A DNA stretch of 64,000 nt from Bacteroidota bacterium (GCA_018970395.1 JAGWWM010000005.1:27377-91376), one strand, 5' to 3'. Counted from the first letter of the stretch, positions 46,582 to 56,373 are shown. Numbers and translations are program-made. Notes: generated by a model not told the origin, from the letters alone.

Positions 46582-47814
46582 ATGGGCAAGCGCCTTACAT
46601 ACCTTATAATTTTGTCAATGGTGATCGGTATTATTACCGGTTACACAGTGCATCAAACTGCTTCTCCAGAATGGATTAAGGGCTTTGCAACACATATTAA
46701 ACTGCTCAGTACTATATTTATCCGACTGGTGCAAATGATCATTGCCCCGCTTGTTTTTTCTACACTGGTAGTGGGGATTGCCAAACTGGGAGATCTGAAA
46801 TCGGTTGGAAGAGTAGGGGGGAAAGCGATTGTATGGTTCTTTACAGCATCTCTTGCTTCGCTGCTTATTGGCATGATGCTGGTGAATTTTTTTCAACCCG
46901 GAGCATCTATAGATTTATCACAGGCAGATACGGAAGGGGTGAAAGAATTAATGAGCAAGACTTCTTCCTTTTCCATCCAGCATTTTGTGGAGCATATTTT
47001 TCCGAGGAGTATTATCGAAGCAATGGCTTCCAATGAAATTCTTCAGATTGTTATTTTCTCTATTTTTTTTGGCATAGCGGCCGCTTCTATTGGAGCGTAT
47101 GCCAAACCGGTTGTGCACGCACTGGAGGTTGCTTCCCATGTTATTTTAAAAATGGTACATTACGTGATGCTCCTCGCTCCGGTTGGTGTTTTCGGCGCGC
47201 TTGCTGCTGTAGTGGCTGTAAAAGGCCTGGGTATTTTTCAATTCTACCTCACTTATTTTCTTTATTTCCTCATTGGCATTTTCTGCTTATGGGTTTTACT
47301 GATTGGAATTGGTTTTTTATTGTTAGGAAAAAGAATGAAAGAGTTGTTGAGCAGCATTTCCGGTCCCTTACTGGTCGCTTTCAGTACCACTAGCAGCGAA
47401 GCAGTCTTCCCAAAACTAACAGAAGAACTGGAACGTTTTGGTTGTAAAGACAAAATTGTGGCTTTTGTTTTGCCATTAGGTTATTCTTTCAATCTGGACG
47501 GCAGCATGATGTATATGACTTTTGCCAGTATGGCCATCGCGCAGGCTTATGGTATTCATTTGGATCTTGGTACCCAACTCACGATGTTGCTGGTGTTGAT
47601 GCTGACCAGTAAAGGTATTGCCGGTGTACCCAGGGCTTCATTGGTTGTAGTACTGGCTACCTGTGCCATGTTTGGTATTCCGCCGGAAGGGGTGGCATTG
47701 ATACTGCCGATTGACCATTTCTGTGATATGTTTCGAAGTATGACCAATGTAGTGGGTAACGCGTTGGCTACGTCGGCAGTGAGTAAATGGGAAGGGGCTC
47801 TGAAATCTTCCTGA
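46582..47814 (+). CDS. Dicarboxylate/amino acid:cation symporter (DAACS)
   Basis: 410 residues of the glutamate-transporter fold (GltP/GltPh/DctA family). Visible marks are the serine-rich re-entrant loop AFSTTSSEAVFPKL (HP1), the conserved NLDGSMMYMT in TM7 and the HP2 loop SKGIAGVPRASLVVV, then the TM8 substrate-binding DMFRSMTNVVGN. A TM8 arginine-to-other switch decides substrate: the segment ending MTNVVGNAL favours acidic amino acids or C4-dicarboxylates, but I cannot decide between them. It lies 20 bases before the DedA gene, probably co-transcribed. Confidence 0.9.
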   Translation: MGKRLTYLIILSMVIGIITGYTVHQTASPEWIKGFATHIKLLSTIFIRLVQMIIAPLVFSTLVVGIAKLGDLKSVGRVGGKAIVWFFTASLASLLIGMMLVNFFQPGASIDLSQADTEGVKELMSKTSSFSIQHFVEHIFPRSIIEAMASNEILQIVIFSIFFGIAAASIGAYAKPVVHALEVASHVILKMVHYVMLLAPVGVFGALAAVVAVKGLGIFQFYLTYFLYFLIGIFCLWVLLIGIGFLLLGKRMKELLSSISGPLLVAFSTTSSEAVFPKLTEELERFGCKDKIVAFVLPLGYSFNLDGSMMYMTFASMAIAQAYGIHLDLGTQLTMLLVLMLTSKGIAGVPRASLVVVLATCAMFGIPPEGVALILPIDHFCDMFRSMTNVVGNALATSAVSKWEGALKSS

Positions 47815-47834
47815 ATTTTTTAAAAATTAAATTG

Positions 47835-48788
47835 ATGACGATGCGTTTGAATTTGTTGTTTTCTCTTTTGATGTTGTGTTCAGTTGTAACGATGGCTCAG
47901 AAAAGCCTTACCCTTAAATTGGTAAATCAGTATGAGTCCGGCGTTGGGGCCGTAAATATTGGAAACAAGCAATATCAAACTGAAAAAGACGGTTTAGTTA
48001 CTGTGGATACGGATTTTAATACCGGTATGATTACACTCTCTTCTCAGGATTATGATGCTCTCACTTTAAATGCCCGGTCTTTAAAAAACGGCGATACAAT
48101 TGTACTCCAGAAAAGATTTACCTGGAAAGATATCATGAATCCGATGTTTTATATTCTTCACGGCGGATTGTGGTTGCTGATCTTTATCATTTTTGCTGAA
48201 ACGGGACTATTTGCAGGATTTTTCCTACCCGGTGATAGTTTGCTATTTGTAGCCGGCATTTACAGCAGCAATTTAAGTCGTGAGTTTCTGAAAGTAATCG
48301 GAATGGAAAATCTACAATATGAATCACTTGATTTGATGGTGCTTTGTTCCTTGCTTGCCGTTGCCGGTATTCTGGGCAATGCAGTGGGGTACTGGACAGG
48401 AAGAAAAGTAGGTCCCTCCATGTATCACTGGAAAGACAATATGCTTTTTAAAAGAAGATATCTGACTGAGGCGCAGGGTTTTTATGATAAGCACGGAGGG
48501 GCTGCTATCGTGTTCGCAAGGTTTTTGCCATTCATCCGCACTTTCGCACCCATTATTGGGGGTATTGTAGGAATGGATAAAAAGAAGTTTACGTTTTATA
48601 ATGTGGTTGGCAGTATTTCCTGGGTAGTGAGTATGATTTTTGCAGGACACTTTCTTCAAATATGGGTAAAAAAACAATTTGGAATTGAGCTGAAAGATAA
48701 ACTGGAGCTGATTGTCATCATCATTATTGCGGTTACAACTGCTCCGGTTCTTTGGAAGTTTTTCTTTGCGAAGAAAAAAACTGCCTGA
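47835..48788 (+). CDS. DedA/VTT family membrane protein with extra exported N-terminal domain
   Basis: 317 residues from the ATG at 47835; upstream codons belong to the end of the previous gene. A signal-peptide-like start (LLFSLLMLCSVVTMAQ) leads to about 85 residues of beta-type sequence (LVNQYESGVGAVNIGNKQYQ), similar in style to carboxypeptidase-regulatory-like domains. Only then comes the DedA/VTT core: ETGLFAGFFLPGDSLLF, GNAVGYWTGRKVG and FARFLPFIRTFAPIIGG with the conserved Arg residues. DedA proteins are lipid (C55-P or phospholipid) flippases. The extra domain is unusual; see findings. Confidence 0.84.
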   Translation: MTMRLNLLFSLLMLCSVVTMAQKSLTLKLVNQYESGVGAVNIGNKQYQTEKDGLVTVDTDFNTGMITLSSQDYDALTLNARSLKNGDTIVLQKRFTWKDIMNPMFYILHGGLWLLIFIIFAETGLFAGFFLPGDSLLFVAGIYSSNLSREFLKVIGMENLQYESLDLMVLCSLLAVAGILGNAVGYWTGRKVGPSMYHWKDNMLFKRRYLTEAQGFYDKHGGAAIVFARFLPFIRTFAPIIGGIVGMDKKKFTFYNVVGSISWVVSMIFAGHFLQIWVKKQFGIELKDKLELIVIIIIAVTTAPVLWKFFFAKKKTA

Positions 48789-48805
48789 ATAGTTTCTTCG
48801 AAATC

Positions 48806-50065
48806 ATGCAACCAAAACTTACATATTCTATTTTCTCTTTGCCTGTATTAGTGGCCGCGCTAGGTTATTTTGTAGATATCTATGATTTGTTGTTGTTTAC
48901 TATTGTAAGAGAACCCAGTCTTTCCGGAATAGGAATTGATTTAGCTGATAAATCTGCTGCACTCGCAGCTAGTGCAAAGATCATCAACTGGCAGATGACA
49001 GGGTTATTAATTGGTGGCGTTTTATGGGGGACGCTGGGAGATAAGAAAGGTCGCCTCAGCGTTTTGTTTGGTTCTATTTTACTGTATTCTGTTGCTAATT
49101 TCTGGACGGGTTTTGTAACAACATTGGATCAGTACGCCTATGCCCGTTTTATTGCGGGAGTTGGGCTTGCCGGAGAACTGGGTGCCGGCATCACCTTGGT
49201 CAGCGAACTGCTGCCCAAATCGAAGCGTGGGGTTGGTACTTCTTTAGTTGCAGGGGTTGGATTGTTTGGGGCTGTTTTTGCTTATTATACGTTTCAATAC
49301 ACGCAGGACTGGCGCTTGTGTTACAAGATTGGCGGCGGCTTGGGAATCGGTCTTTTATTGCTTCGCGTGAGTGTAGCGGAAAGCGGCATGTTCGAACAAT
49401 TAAAGCAATCTAATGTAAGCAAGGGAAATGTGTTGATGTTTTTCAATGATGCAGGTCGTTTTAAAAAATACATGAAAGCGATTTTAATCGGACTGCCCAC
49501 CTGGTATGTGATTGGAATTCTGGTGAACTACAGCAATCGTTTTGCCAAAGATTTTTACGGTGAAACCGCGCTCGACAGCGGTCGCTCTATTATGTATGCT
49601 TACACCGCCATTGCTATTGGTGATATACTGATTGGACTGGTGAGTCAGTATTTTAAAAGCCGAAAAAAAGCACTGTATCTTTTTTATGCATTAACTATTT
49701 TTTCTGTCGTTCTTTTTTATTCGCCTTTAAACAATGGTGATACTAAGATGTATTTTATTTGCGCATTACTGGGTTTCAGCAGCGGTTTCTGGGCCATTTT
49801 TGTAACAATGGGGGCAGAACAGTTCGGCACCAATTTAAGAGCAACTGCTGCTACTACCATTCCGAATATGGTACGAGGAGCATTGCCTTTAATGAATCTT
49901 TTATTTTTAGATCTCTTTCAAAAGTCATGGGGCTGGTCGCTAACACAGAGTGGCATGATTACCGGACTGCTGGTAATTGTAATTGCGTTTACGGCCGTTT
50001 ATTTCACTGAAGAAACTTTTCATAAAGATTTGAATTACATTGAAGGGGAAAGTTTATTACATTAA
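48806..50065 (+). CDS. MFS transporter
   Basis: 419 residues from the ATG at 48806; the upstream extension overlaps the DedA gene and is not conserved. Twelve transmembrane helices are predicted, with the MFS motif A loop as GTLGDKKGRLSVL between TM2 and TM3 and an early acidic LGYFVDIYDLLLF helix, typical of sugar-phosphate/metabolite:H+ symporter (MHS) relatives. Substrate unknown. It follows the DedA gene by 17 bases and precedes a GT9 gene by 12, suggesting one transcript from the DAACS gene through to GT9. Confidence 0.85.
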   Translation: MQPKLTYSIFSLPVLVAALGYFVDIYDLLLFTIVREPSLSGIGIDLADKSAALAASAKIINWQMTGLLIGGVLWGTLGDKKGRLSVLFGSILLYSVANFWTGFVTTLDQYAYARFIAGVGLAGELGAGITLVSELLPKSKRGVGTSLVAGVGLFGAVFAYYTFQYTQDWRLCYKIGGGLGIGLLLLRVSVAESGMFEQLKQSNVSKGNVLMFFNDAGRFKKYMKAILIGLPTWYVIGILVNYSNRFAKDFYGETALDSGRSIMYAYTAIAIGDILIGLVSQYFKSRKKALYLFYALTIFSVVLFYSPLNNGDTKMYFICALLGFSSGFWAIFVTMGAEQFGTNLRATAATTIPNMVRGALPLMNLLFLDLFQKSWGWSLTQSGMITGLLVIVIAFTAVYFTEETFHKDLNYIEGESLLH

Positions 50066-50077
50066 TCTTATATCACG

Positions 50078-51082
50078 ATGAAAATTCTTATCATTCGGTT
50101 TTCTTCCATTGGTGATATAGTGCTTACCAGTCCGGTGGTTCGTTGTTTGAAATTACAAGTTCCGGAAGTAAAAATTCATTTTCTGACCAAATACGAATTT
50201 AAATCTGTAGTTGAAAACAATCCCTATATTGATGCTATCCATTATTTGAAAGAAAGCTGGTCGGACTTGTTGCTCGAATTGCAATCGGAATCTTTCGATC
50301 TGATTATTGATCTGCATCATAATCTAAGAACAGCCCGCATAAAAAGACGGCTAGGAAAAAAATCTTTTTCTTTTCCAAAGCTCAATATTGAAAAATGGAT
50401 TTATACCAATTTTAAGTTCAATCTGTTGCCCAATATTCATATCGTAGATCGCTACCTTCAAACTGTACATTCGTTAGGGGTTAAGAATGACGGGATGGGA
50501 TTGGATTATTTTACTATTGAAGAGAATCGTTTACAAGTAGATGATTTGCCATTTTCCCATATAGCTGGGTATGTAGCTGTAGTTATCGGTGCGGCTCATG
50601 CTACGAAAAGAATGCCTGTTCCACAACTTAAAGAATTATGTGTTCAAATTGATCATCCAATTATACTGCTGGGAGGCAAAGAGGATAAGTTAAGAGGAGA
50701 GGAGATTGCTGAAGCAGACAGGATTAAAATTTATAATGCTTGCGGCAAATTTTCACTTAATAAAAGTGCAGATGTGGTCAGAAAATCCAAAATGGTAATT
50801 ACACATGATACCGGGTTAATGCATATAGCAGCAGCTTTTAAAAAACCTATTGTAAGTATCTGGGGAAATACCGTTCCCGCATTTGGAATGTATCCCTATT
50901 ATGGAGAAAAACAAGTGCCGAATATGATTTTTGAAGTCAAGGAATTATACTGCCGCCCTTGTTCCAAAATAGGTGGCGACAAGTGTCCTAAAGGCCACTT
51001 TAAATGTATGCAGTTGCAAAATTCTGCTGTTATCGCAGCGACTATCAATCGATTTTTAACAACCGGAGAGGGATTATCCTGA
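50078..51082 (+). CDS. GT9 family (heptosyltransferase-like) glycosyltransferase
   Basis: 334 residues with the GT-B fold of LPS heptosyltransferases: IIRFSSIGDIVLTSPVVR at the N-terminus (acceptor side), then YVAVVIGAAHATKRMP and the donor-binding THDTGLMHIAAAFKKP. Four cysteines near the end (YCRPCSKIGGDKCPKGHFKC) match the usual conserved C-terminus of this family. It probably adds a heptose (or similar sugar) to the inner LPS core in the cytoplasm. The window also holds a GDP-heptose operon 7 kb downstream, but GT9 enzymes known in enterobacteria use ADP-heptose, so no direct link is claimed. Confidence 0.86.
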   Translation: MKILIIRFSSIGDIVLTSPVVRCLKLQVPEVKIHFLTKYEFKSVVENNPYIDAIHYLKESWSDLLLELQSESFDLIIDLHHNLRTARIKRRLGKKSFSFPKLNIEKWIYTNFKFNLLPNIHIVDRYLQTVHSLGVKNDGMGLDYFTIEENRLQVDDLPFSHIAGYVAVVIGAAHATKRMPVPQLKELCVQIDHPIILLGGKEDKLRGEEIAEADRIKIYNACGKFSLNKSADVVRKSKMVITHDTGLMHIAAAFKKPIVSIWGNTVPAFGMYPYYGEKQVPNMIFEVKELYCRPCSKIGGDKCPKGHFKCMQLQNSAVIAATINRFLTTGEGLS

Positions 51083-51092
51083 GTGATAAGAA

Positions 51093-51374
51093 TCACTTGA
51101 TGTGTACTTCATGAACAGCGTAGTCATTGAGGTGTTCATTGATCCTGTTTTTGATTTTTTCTCGCTGAAACATGAGCTCCTGTTTAAGGGGTGCCGTATG
51201 GGTGGTAATGATTAATTTATTTTCTATTAATTGAATGTCATCTGTGTACTGTGCAATCGTTTTACCCATAATTTCCGCCCATACATCTTTAATCTGCAAT
51301 GCCTGTACTCGCTGGTGAAACCGACTTTTTTTGAGTAGTTCCTGCATTGCCTGTTGAAGTGAAACCTGTGCCAT
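51093..51374 (-). CDS. DUF721 protein (DciA-like)
   Basis: 93 residues of the DUF721 family, related to DciA, the replicative helicase operator of bacteria lacking DnaC. It opens AQVSLQQAMQELLKKSRF and has the conserved VWAEIMGKTIAQYT and LIITTHTAPLKQELMFQRE. It lies directly downstream of recF (22 bases), a common order in Bacteroidota. Whether it loads DnaB here is an inference. Confidence 0.85.
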   Translation of the reverse strand: MAQVSLQQAMQELLKKSRFHQRVQALQIKDVWAEIMGKTIAQYTDDIQLIENKLIITTHTAPLKQELMFQREKIKNRINEHLNDYAVHEVHIK

Positions 51375-51396
51375 TCTTCAAAGATAATTTTTTAAT

Positions 51397-52488
51397 TCAA
51401 TCCTTTCCAATCTCAATAAAATCAACCTGCATTCCAATTTGTTGAAAAACAGCTTCTATTCGCTCTCGGTGAGTATCTGTCAGAAAGAGTTGGGATTTCA
51501 TTTGTCTGCAAATATGCAGCAGCAGATTGGTCATTCGGTGGGTATCCAGTTTTTCAAAAACATCATCCAACAGCAAGATAGGACTAAACCCTTTTTTTTG
51601 AGTTAAGGTAGCTGCTTCGGCTAGTTTAAGCGCGAACAAAAGACTTTTCTTTTGTCCCTGAGAGCCGCGATTTTTAAAGGGTTGTTGATCGAGGAGTAAA
51701 TCCAGATTGTCTTTGTGAATGCCGCAGTTGGTTCGCTGAAGGATATAATCTTTTTCGCGGTATTGCTTGAGTAGGGTTTCGAGCGATTGATGCGCGAGTT
51801 GACTCTCATAAAAAAAATCAACTTTTTCTGGTGTACCCGATACTTCGAGGTAATAGTTCAGTATCAGTTCTTTGAATACGGGAGCAAAAGCCTGTCTTTT
51901 TTCATAGATAATGGTACCGGCAGATGATAATTGTTCATCCAGCGTTTCCAGCAAATCCTCATCTTTTCTTTTTAAAACGGCTGCCTGTTTCAGATAACTA
52001 TTTCGTTGTTGTAATACCCGATTGTACCGGATAAGGGCTTGAAGATAGTCTGTGTCGGTTTGGCATAACAGTGTATCGAGAAAACGCCTCCTGATCTCTG
52101 AGCCGCTGTTGATTAATTCAATATCGTCAGGAGCAATCATTACCACCGGAAAACGACCTAAATGAGCAGAGAATTTTTCATATAAAACCCCGTTACAGCC
52201 GACTTCTTTTTTGCCGCTTTCCCGAAGTACGATATTGGTCGGATGAATATTTTCTTTGAGTGAAAAATCACCGGTTATCCTGAATCCTTCGCAACCGGTT
52301 TGTACTTGCTGGGTGTCCTGACTTCCAAAATAACTTTTGGTAAAACTCAAATAATGAATCGCGTCCAGCAGATTGGTTTTACCTGCTCCGTTTTTTCCGT
52401 AAATAGCAATGATATTTCCACTAAAATCAAAAGAATTTTGGGAATAATTCTTGAATTGTGTGAGTGTTATGTTGTTTAAACGAAGCAC
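51397..52488 (-). CDS. recF: DNA replication and repair protein RecF
   Basis: 363 residues with the SMC/RAD50-like ATPase signs: Walker A GKNGAGKT at 31-38, the ABC signature region RGSQGQKKSLLFALKLAEAA and Walker B ILLLDDVFEKLD. The start codon is GTG at 52488, giving MLRLNNITLTQFKNY, which fits RecF; no better ATG lies nearby. RecF with RecO and RecR loads RecA at stalled forks and gaps. It is divergent from lepA, with 75 bases between. The DUF721 gene follows. Confidence 0.94.
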   Translation of the reverse strand: MLRLNNITLTQFKNYSQNSFDFSGNIIAIYGKNGAGKTNLLDAIHYLSFTKSYFGSQDTQQVQTGCEGFRITGDFSLKENIHPTNIVLRESGKKEVGCNGVLYEKFSAHLGRFPVVMIAPDDIELINSGSEIRRRFLDTLLCQTDTDYLQALIRYNRVLQQRNSYLKQAAVLKRKDEDLLETLDEQLSSAGTIIYEKRQAFAPVFKELILNYYLEVSGTPEKVDFFYESQLAHQSLETLLKQYREKDYILQRTNCGIHKDNLDLLLDQQPFKNRGSQGQKKSLLFALKLAEAATLTQKKGFSPILLLDDVFEKLDTHRMTNLLLHICRQMKSQLFLTDTHRERIEAVFQQIGMQVDFIEIGKD

Positions 52489-52523
52489 GACTGCAAGTTA
52501 ATCCCTTCCTGCCGCTTTTTTGT

Positions 52524-52531
52524 TACCTTTG
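52524..52531 (+). promoter_or_regulatory. -7 box (TACCTTTG) of lepA
   Basis: A full match to TAnnTTTG, 32 bases before the lepA ATG. A small CGCTTTTAAAGCG hairpin lies in the leader. Confidence 0.6.
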
Positions 52532-52563
52532 CAGTCGCTTTTAAAGCGGAATAATCATTACGC

Positions 52564-54357
52564 ATGCAACACATCAGAAATTTCTGTATCATCGCTCATA
52601 TTGACCATGGCAAATCAACCCTGGCAGATCGTCTGTTACAAACCACTAATACCATCAGTGAACGTGAAATGATGGATCAGGTATTGGATGATATGGATTT
52701 GGAAAGAGAAAAGGGCATTACGATTAAAAGTCATGCAATTCAAATTAATTATAAGGCGAAAGATGGACAGCAGTACGTGCTCAATTTGATTGATACGCCC
52801 GGCCATGTGGATTTTAGTTATGAAGTGAGTCGTGCCCTCGCTGCTTGCGAAGGAGCCTTGCTGCTCGTAGATGCTGCCCAGGGAATTCAGGCCCAAACGA
52901 TTTCCAATTTATATCTGGCTATAGAAAATGATCTTGAAATCATACCTGTCATTAATAAAATTGATATGGATGGAGCAATGATTGAGGAAGTAAAGGATCA
53001 GATTATTGATTTAATTGGTTGCAAACCCGAAGAAATACTTTTAGCAAGTGGAAGAGCAGGGATTGGAATTGAAGAAATACTAGAAGCTATTGTGCATCGT
53101 ATTCCTCCACCGACCGGCAAACCTGACGAAGCCTTACAGGCTTTGATTTTTGATAGTGTATTTAATAGTTTCAGGGGAGTGATTGTTTATTTCCGAATCC
53201 TGAATGGTAAAATAAGAAAAGGGGATAAGGTAAAATTTGTAAGTACAGATAAGGATTATGATGCGACGGAAATCGGCATTCTGAAATTGAAGATGACGGA
53301 GAAGAATGAAGTCAGTTGCGGAGACGTGGGTTATCTTATTACCGGCATCAAAAATGCCAAAGAGGTTAAAGTGGGGGATACCATTACACTTGCCAATAAT
53401 CCTACGCAAGAAGCTATACGCGGTTTTCAGGAAGTGAAACCTATGGTGTTTGCCGGCATTTTTCCGGTAGTTACCGATGAGTTTGAAGAACTGCGCGATT
53501 GCATGGATAAGTTGCAACTCAATGATGCCTCGCTCACTTTTGAACTTGAAACTTCACAAGCACTTGGTTTTGGTTTCCGTTGCGGCTTCCTGGGCTTGCT
53601 GCACATGGAAATCATACAGGAGCGTTTGGAAAGAGAGTATAATCAAACGGTAATTACTACCGTTCCTAACGTAAGTTTTATTGCCTATACCACCAAGGGC
53701 GAAAAAATTATTGTCAATAATCCGGCTGAAATGCCCGATCCTACACAGATGGATCGGATTGAGGAACCTTACATTAAGGCACAGATTATTACCAAGCCTG
53801 AATATATCGGTAATATTATGACGCTGTGTCTCGGTAAAAGAGGGATTCTGATCAATCAGAGTTATTTGACTCAGACAAGGGTAGAACTCTTGTTTGAAAT
53901 GCCGCTCACGGAGATTGTATTTGACTTTTACGATAAACTGAAATCTCAAACCCGCGGATATGCGTCTTTCGACTATTCTCCCATAGGTTTCAGAGAGGCG
54001 GATATCGTAAAAATGGATATCCTATTGAACGGTGATAAGGTAGATGCATTAAGTGCTTTGATTCACAGAAGCCGGGCGCAGGATTTCGGCAGAAAACTAT
54101 GTGAGAAACTAAAAGAACTCTTGCCTCGTCAACAATTCCAGATTGCGATACAAGCAGCTATTGGTGCTAAAATTGTTGCCCGCGAAAACATCTCTGCGAT
54201 GCGTAAGGATGTTACTGCAAAATGTTATGGAGGTGATATCTCCCGTAAACGCAAGTTATTGGAGAAACAGAAAGAAGGGAAGAAACGCATGCGTCAGATT
54301 GGCAACGTAGAAGTACCGCAGGAAGCTTTCCTGGCAGTGCTGAAGCTGGATGATTAA
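52564..54357 (+). CDS. lepA: Elongation factor 4 (LepA)
   Basis: 597-residue translational GTPase. G motifs: G1 [10 protein letters not shown]3 DTPGHVDF, G4 NKIDMDG. Domains II, III and V follow in the EF-G order without domain IV, and the LepA-specific C-terminal domain ends with [20 protein letters not shown] then [18 protein letters not shown]. It back-translocates or re-sets stalled ribosomes and helps ribosome assembly. It is a single gene here; the next gene is convergent, six bases away. Confidence 0.98.
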   Translation: MQHIRNFCIIAHIDHGKSTLADRLLQTTNTISEREMMDQVLDDMDLEREKGITIKSHAIQINYKAKDGQQYVLNLIDTPGHVDFSYEVSRALAACEGALLLVDAAQGIQAQTISNLYLAIENDLEIIPVINKIDMDGAMIEEVKDQIIDLIGCKPEEILLASGRAGIGIEEILEAIVHRIPPPTGKPDEALQALIFDSVFNSFRGVIVYFRILNGKIRKGDKVKFVSTDKDYDATEIGILKLKMTEKNEVSCGDVGYLITGIKNAKEVKVGDTITLANNPTQEAIRGFQEVKPMVFAGIFPVVTDEFEELRDCMDKLQLNDASLTFELETSQALGFGFRCGFLGLLHMEIIQERLEREYNQTVITTVPNVSFIAYTTKGEKIIVNNPAEMPDPTQMDRIEEPYIKAQIITKPEYIGNIMTLCLGKRGILINQSYLTQTRVELLFEMPLTEIVFDFYDKLKSQTRGYASFDYSPIGFREADIVKMDILLNGDKVDALSALIHRSRAQDFGRKLCEKLKELLPRQQFQIAIQAAIGAKIVARENISAMRKDVTAKCYGGDISRKRKLLEKQKEGKKRMRQIGNVEVPQEAFLAVLKLDD

Positions 54358-54363
54358 AAAAAA

Positions 54364-55782
54364 TTATCTGAGCCGAATAAATTCTTTGGTGATGGTATTT
54401 CCGTTTACCACCAACTGAAATATATACGTTCCTGAAATTACTTTTAAATTATTGAGATCAATGTTGAATTGATGACTTCCTCCAAGATACCATTGAGTAC
54501 CGCTTTTATAAACTTCTCTTCCATCCATCGAAACAATACGTATTTCCGCTTTTGAGGGCTTGTTGAATTTCACCGATACATTCAAAGCTTGTTCTGTTGG
54601 GTTGGGATAGAGTTGCAGCGAGGCTTCAATCAAATCCGGCTCGCTGATGCCGGTTGTTTTGTTGATGTTCCATAACACATTATAGGTATGTAAACTTTGG
54701 TGATTGTCAGCCCTTGAAAAGAGTGTCGTGTCGGTAATACTGTACTGTAAAGTGTGATTGACTCCGTTAAGCGCTGCTACATTGAGCATAAGACTATCAG
54801 TCTGATTGGTTTGTTTTACTCCGTTTAAAGTCCAGGTTGGTCTTAATGTGTTCGGCAAGGGAGTAAGTGATTTTACTTTGAACGTCATATTGTTCTCAAT
54901 GGAAAGTGGGGTGTTATTATTGGGTGAAAAAGATTCAATCGGGTTGGTAAGCTGATGGATTCGTTCAATAAAAGTCTCTGTGCAAACGGAGCAAAATTCC
55001 TTAAATAGCATTTCCATCTTACAAGTGCCTGTACTGGGTTTGAACCAATTGGGATCACCGGTGTGTGGGAAAATTCCAATATTGGGAGTCCCCAGCCAGT
55101 TTTTCCATTTAACGAGGGGTTGATTTTTTTGCTGAGTCATATTCGGCATTTCTCTGGCAAACTGAGATCCCGCCCAATATTCATCAGCCAACAAGGCGAA
55201 GGAATGTCCAATTTCATGAATCATGATTTCAGGAGCGCTTTGATGAGCGGTAGCGGTTGCGAAATCTCCTCCTGATCCTCCATAAAAACTTGTATTGGCA
55301 ATAATAAGCGCCTGGTCATATTGAGGGAAATTAGTGGCTAACACCTGATTGATTAAGCTGTAACTCTGCGGAACAACAAGTCGATGAATACCTGCAAAAT
55401 CAAAAGTGGTTCCAAAATAGTTGTTCGGATTAATCGCGCCATGTTCTGATGCAACAGGACAATCACCGGCTGTTCTTGGATGTTTAATGCCGCTTTGTGG
55501 AGAAACTACTTCAATGGCAAAGACATTAAAATAGTTTCTATAACGATTTAGAGGGAAAGTTTCAAATAAGAGTGAAAGGGATTTGTTTACATCACTCACA
55601 AATTTGGTCATTTCATTTTGCGTATAGCCATCGCCCAGATAAACCATATTGATTCGTTTGTCAACTGGACCATTTAAAAGGATGGTGTCCAATTTGAATT
55701 TTTGGGCAATTGATTGTATGGAAAAGCAGAAAAATACTGCTATAAGAATGACCCTACATAAAAAAAAGTTGGTTGAAAACAT
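54364..55782 (-). CDS. Secreted M64 family peptidase with T9SS sorting domain
   Basis: 472 residues. The signal peptide (about 1-27, ending SIQSIAQ) leads to an M64 (IgA peptidase-like) zinc metallopeptidase domain with the motif IMIHEIGHSFALLADEYW: H189-E190-xx-H193 and D200-E-Y. A beta-sandwich spacer precedes a type-A T9SS C-terminal domain (about 395-472) that begins LQLYPNPTEQALN and ends KEFIRLR. It should cross the inner membrane by Sec and the outer membrane by T9SS. It lies six bases downstream of the lipoprotein gene, probably one transcript. Confidence 0.9.
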   Translation of the reverse strand: MFSTNFFLCRVILIAVFFCFSIQSIAQKFKLDTILLNGPVDKRINMVYLGDGYTQNEMTKFVSDVNKSLSLLFETFPLNRYRNYFNVFAIEVVSPQSGIKHPRTAGDCPVASEHGAINPNNYFGTTFDFAGIHRLVVPQSYSLINQVLATNFPQYDQALIIANTSFYGGSGGDFATATAHQSAPEIMIHEIGHSFALLADEYWAGSQFAREMPNMTQQKNQPLVKWKNWLGTPNIGIFPHTGDPNWFKPSTGTCKMEMLFKEFCSVCTETFIERIHQLTNPIESFSPNNNTPLSIENNMTFKVKSLTPLPNTLRPTWTLNGVKQTNQTDSLMLNVAALNGVNHTLQYSITDTTLFSRADNHQSLHTYNVLWNINKTTGISEPDLIEASLQLYPNPTEQALNVSVKFNKPSKAEIRIVSMDGREVYKSGTQWYLGGSHQFNIDLNNLKVISGTYIFQLVVNGNTITKEFIRLR

Positions 55783-55788
55783 AACCCG

Positions 55789-56301
55789 CTATTTTAATTT
55801 ATATGCATCGGGAAATACGTGACTGAATATCGTAACCGGTTGTAATGATAAAGTTAGCGTATCTATCTGAATTTTATTCATTTGTGGAAGATATGGAAAA
55901 CGAAGCGGGGTTTGAGTGGAAGCAAGAAGTGTTTTTCGAAGTTCAATTTGGCCATTTTCACTAAAAACTTCCCTTTCAGAATTCAAGGAATTCTGAAAGT
56001 ATTGACTGCAAATAATCCTGTTTTTTTTATCGAGTATACTGATCTTCCAATTGCCCGGATTGCCTTTTTCCTTCTTGCCTTCTGCAAAAGACTTAAGTTT
56101 TCCGGCTGCTATTTGAAACTGAATGATTTCGTTATGGAATGTATTATTGAGCGTGTCCTTTTGTGTGAGAATTGTGAGGTATAATATCTGTTTGCTATCC
56201 TGCAACAGTTGTTCCTTTGAATATGGGTATTTGCCCGTAAGAGTTGGGCGGCAGCTAACTAGAAGGATAAGAAGAAGGAATTTGAAGCTGGAAGTACGCA
56301 T
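55789..56301 (-). CDS. Lipoprotein of unknown function
   Basis: 170 residues. The signal sequence RTSSFKFLLLILLVSC has a lipobox with Cys17, so it should be lipidated. The remainder is polar with alternating beta-type segments (FHNEIIQFQIAAGKLKSF, KISILDKKNRIICSQYFQ) and no recognised domain. It is immediately upstream of, and likely co-expressed with, the M64 peptidase. A TACCTTTA element on the minus strand (56336-56343) and an AT-rich repeat lie in its leader. Confidence 0.72.
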   Translation of the reverse strand: MRTSSFKFLLLILLVSCRPTLTGKYPYSKEQLLQDSKQILYLTILTQKDTLNNTFHNEIIQFQIAAGKLKSFAEGKKEKGNPGNWKISILDKKNRIICSQYFQNSLNSEREVFSENGQIELRKTLLASTQTPLRFPYLPQMNKIQIDTLTLSLQPVTIFSHVFPDAYKLK

Positions 56302-56308
56302 TTTGAAA

Positions 56309-56340
56309 ATTAATAATTAGTAATTAAGCAATAATTAAAG
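56309..56340. repeat. AT-rich repeat upstream of the lipoprotein gene
   Basis: TTAATAATTAGTAATTA from 56310, the same family as after yidC, parE and near yebC. It lies between the putative promoter and the start codon. Confidence 0.7.
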
Positions 56341-56373
56341 GTATATATTTGTTTCACGCAAAGGAGCATGTTT

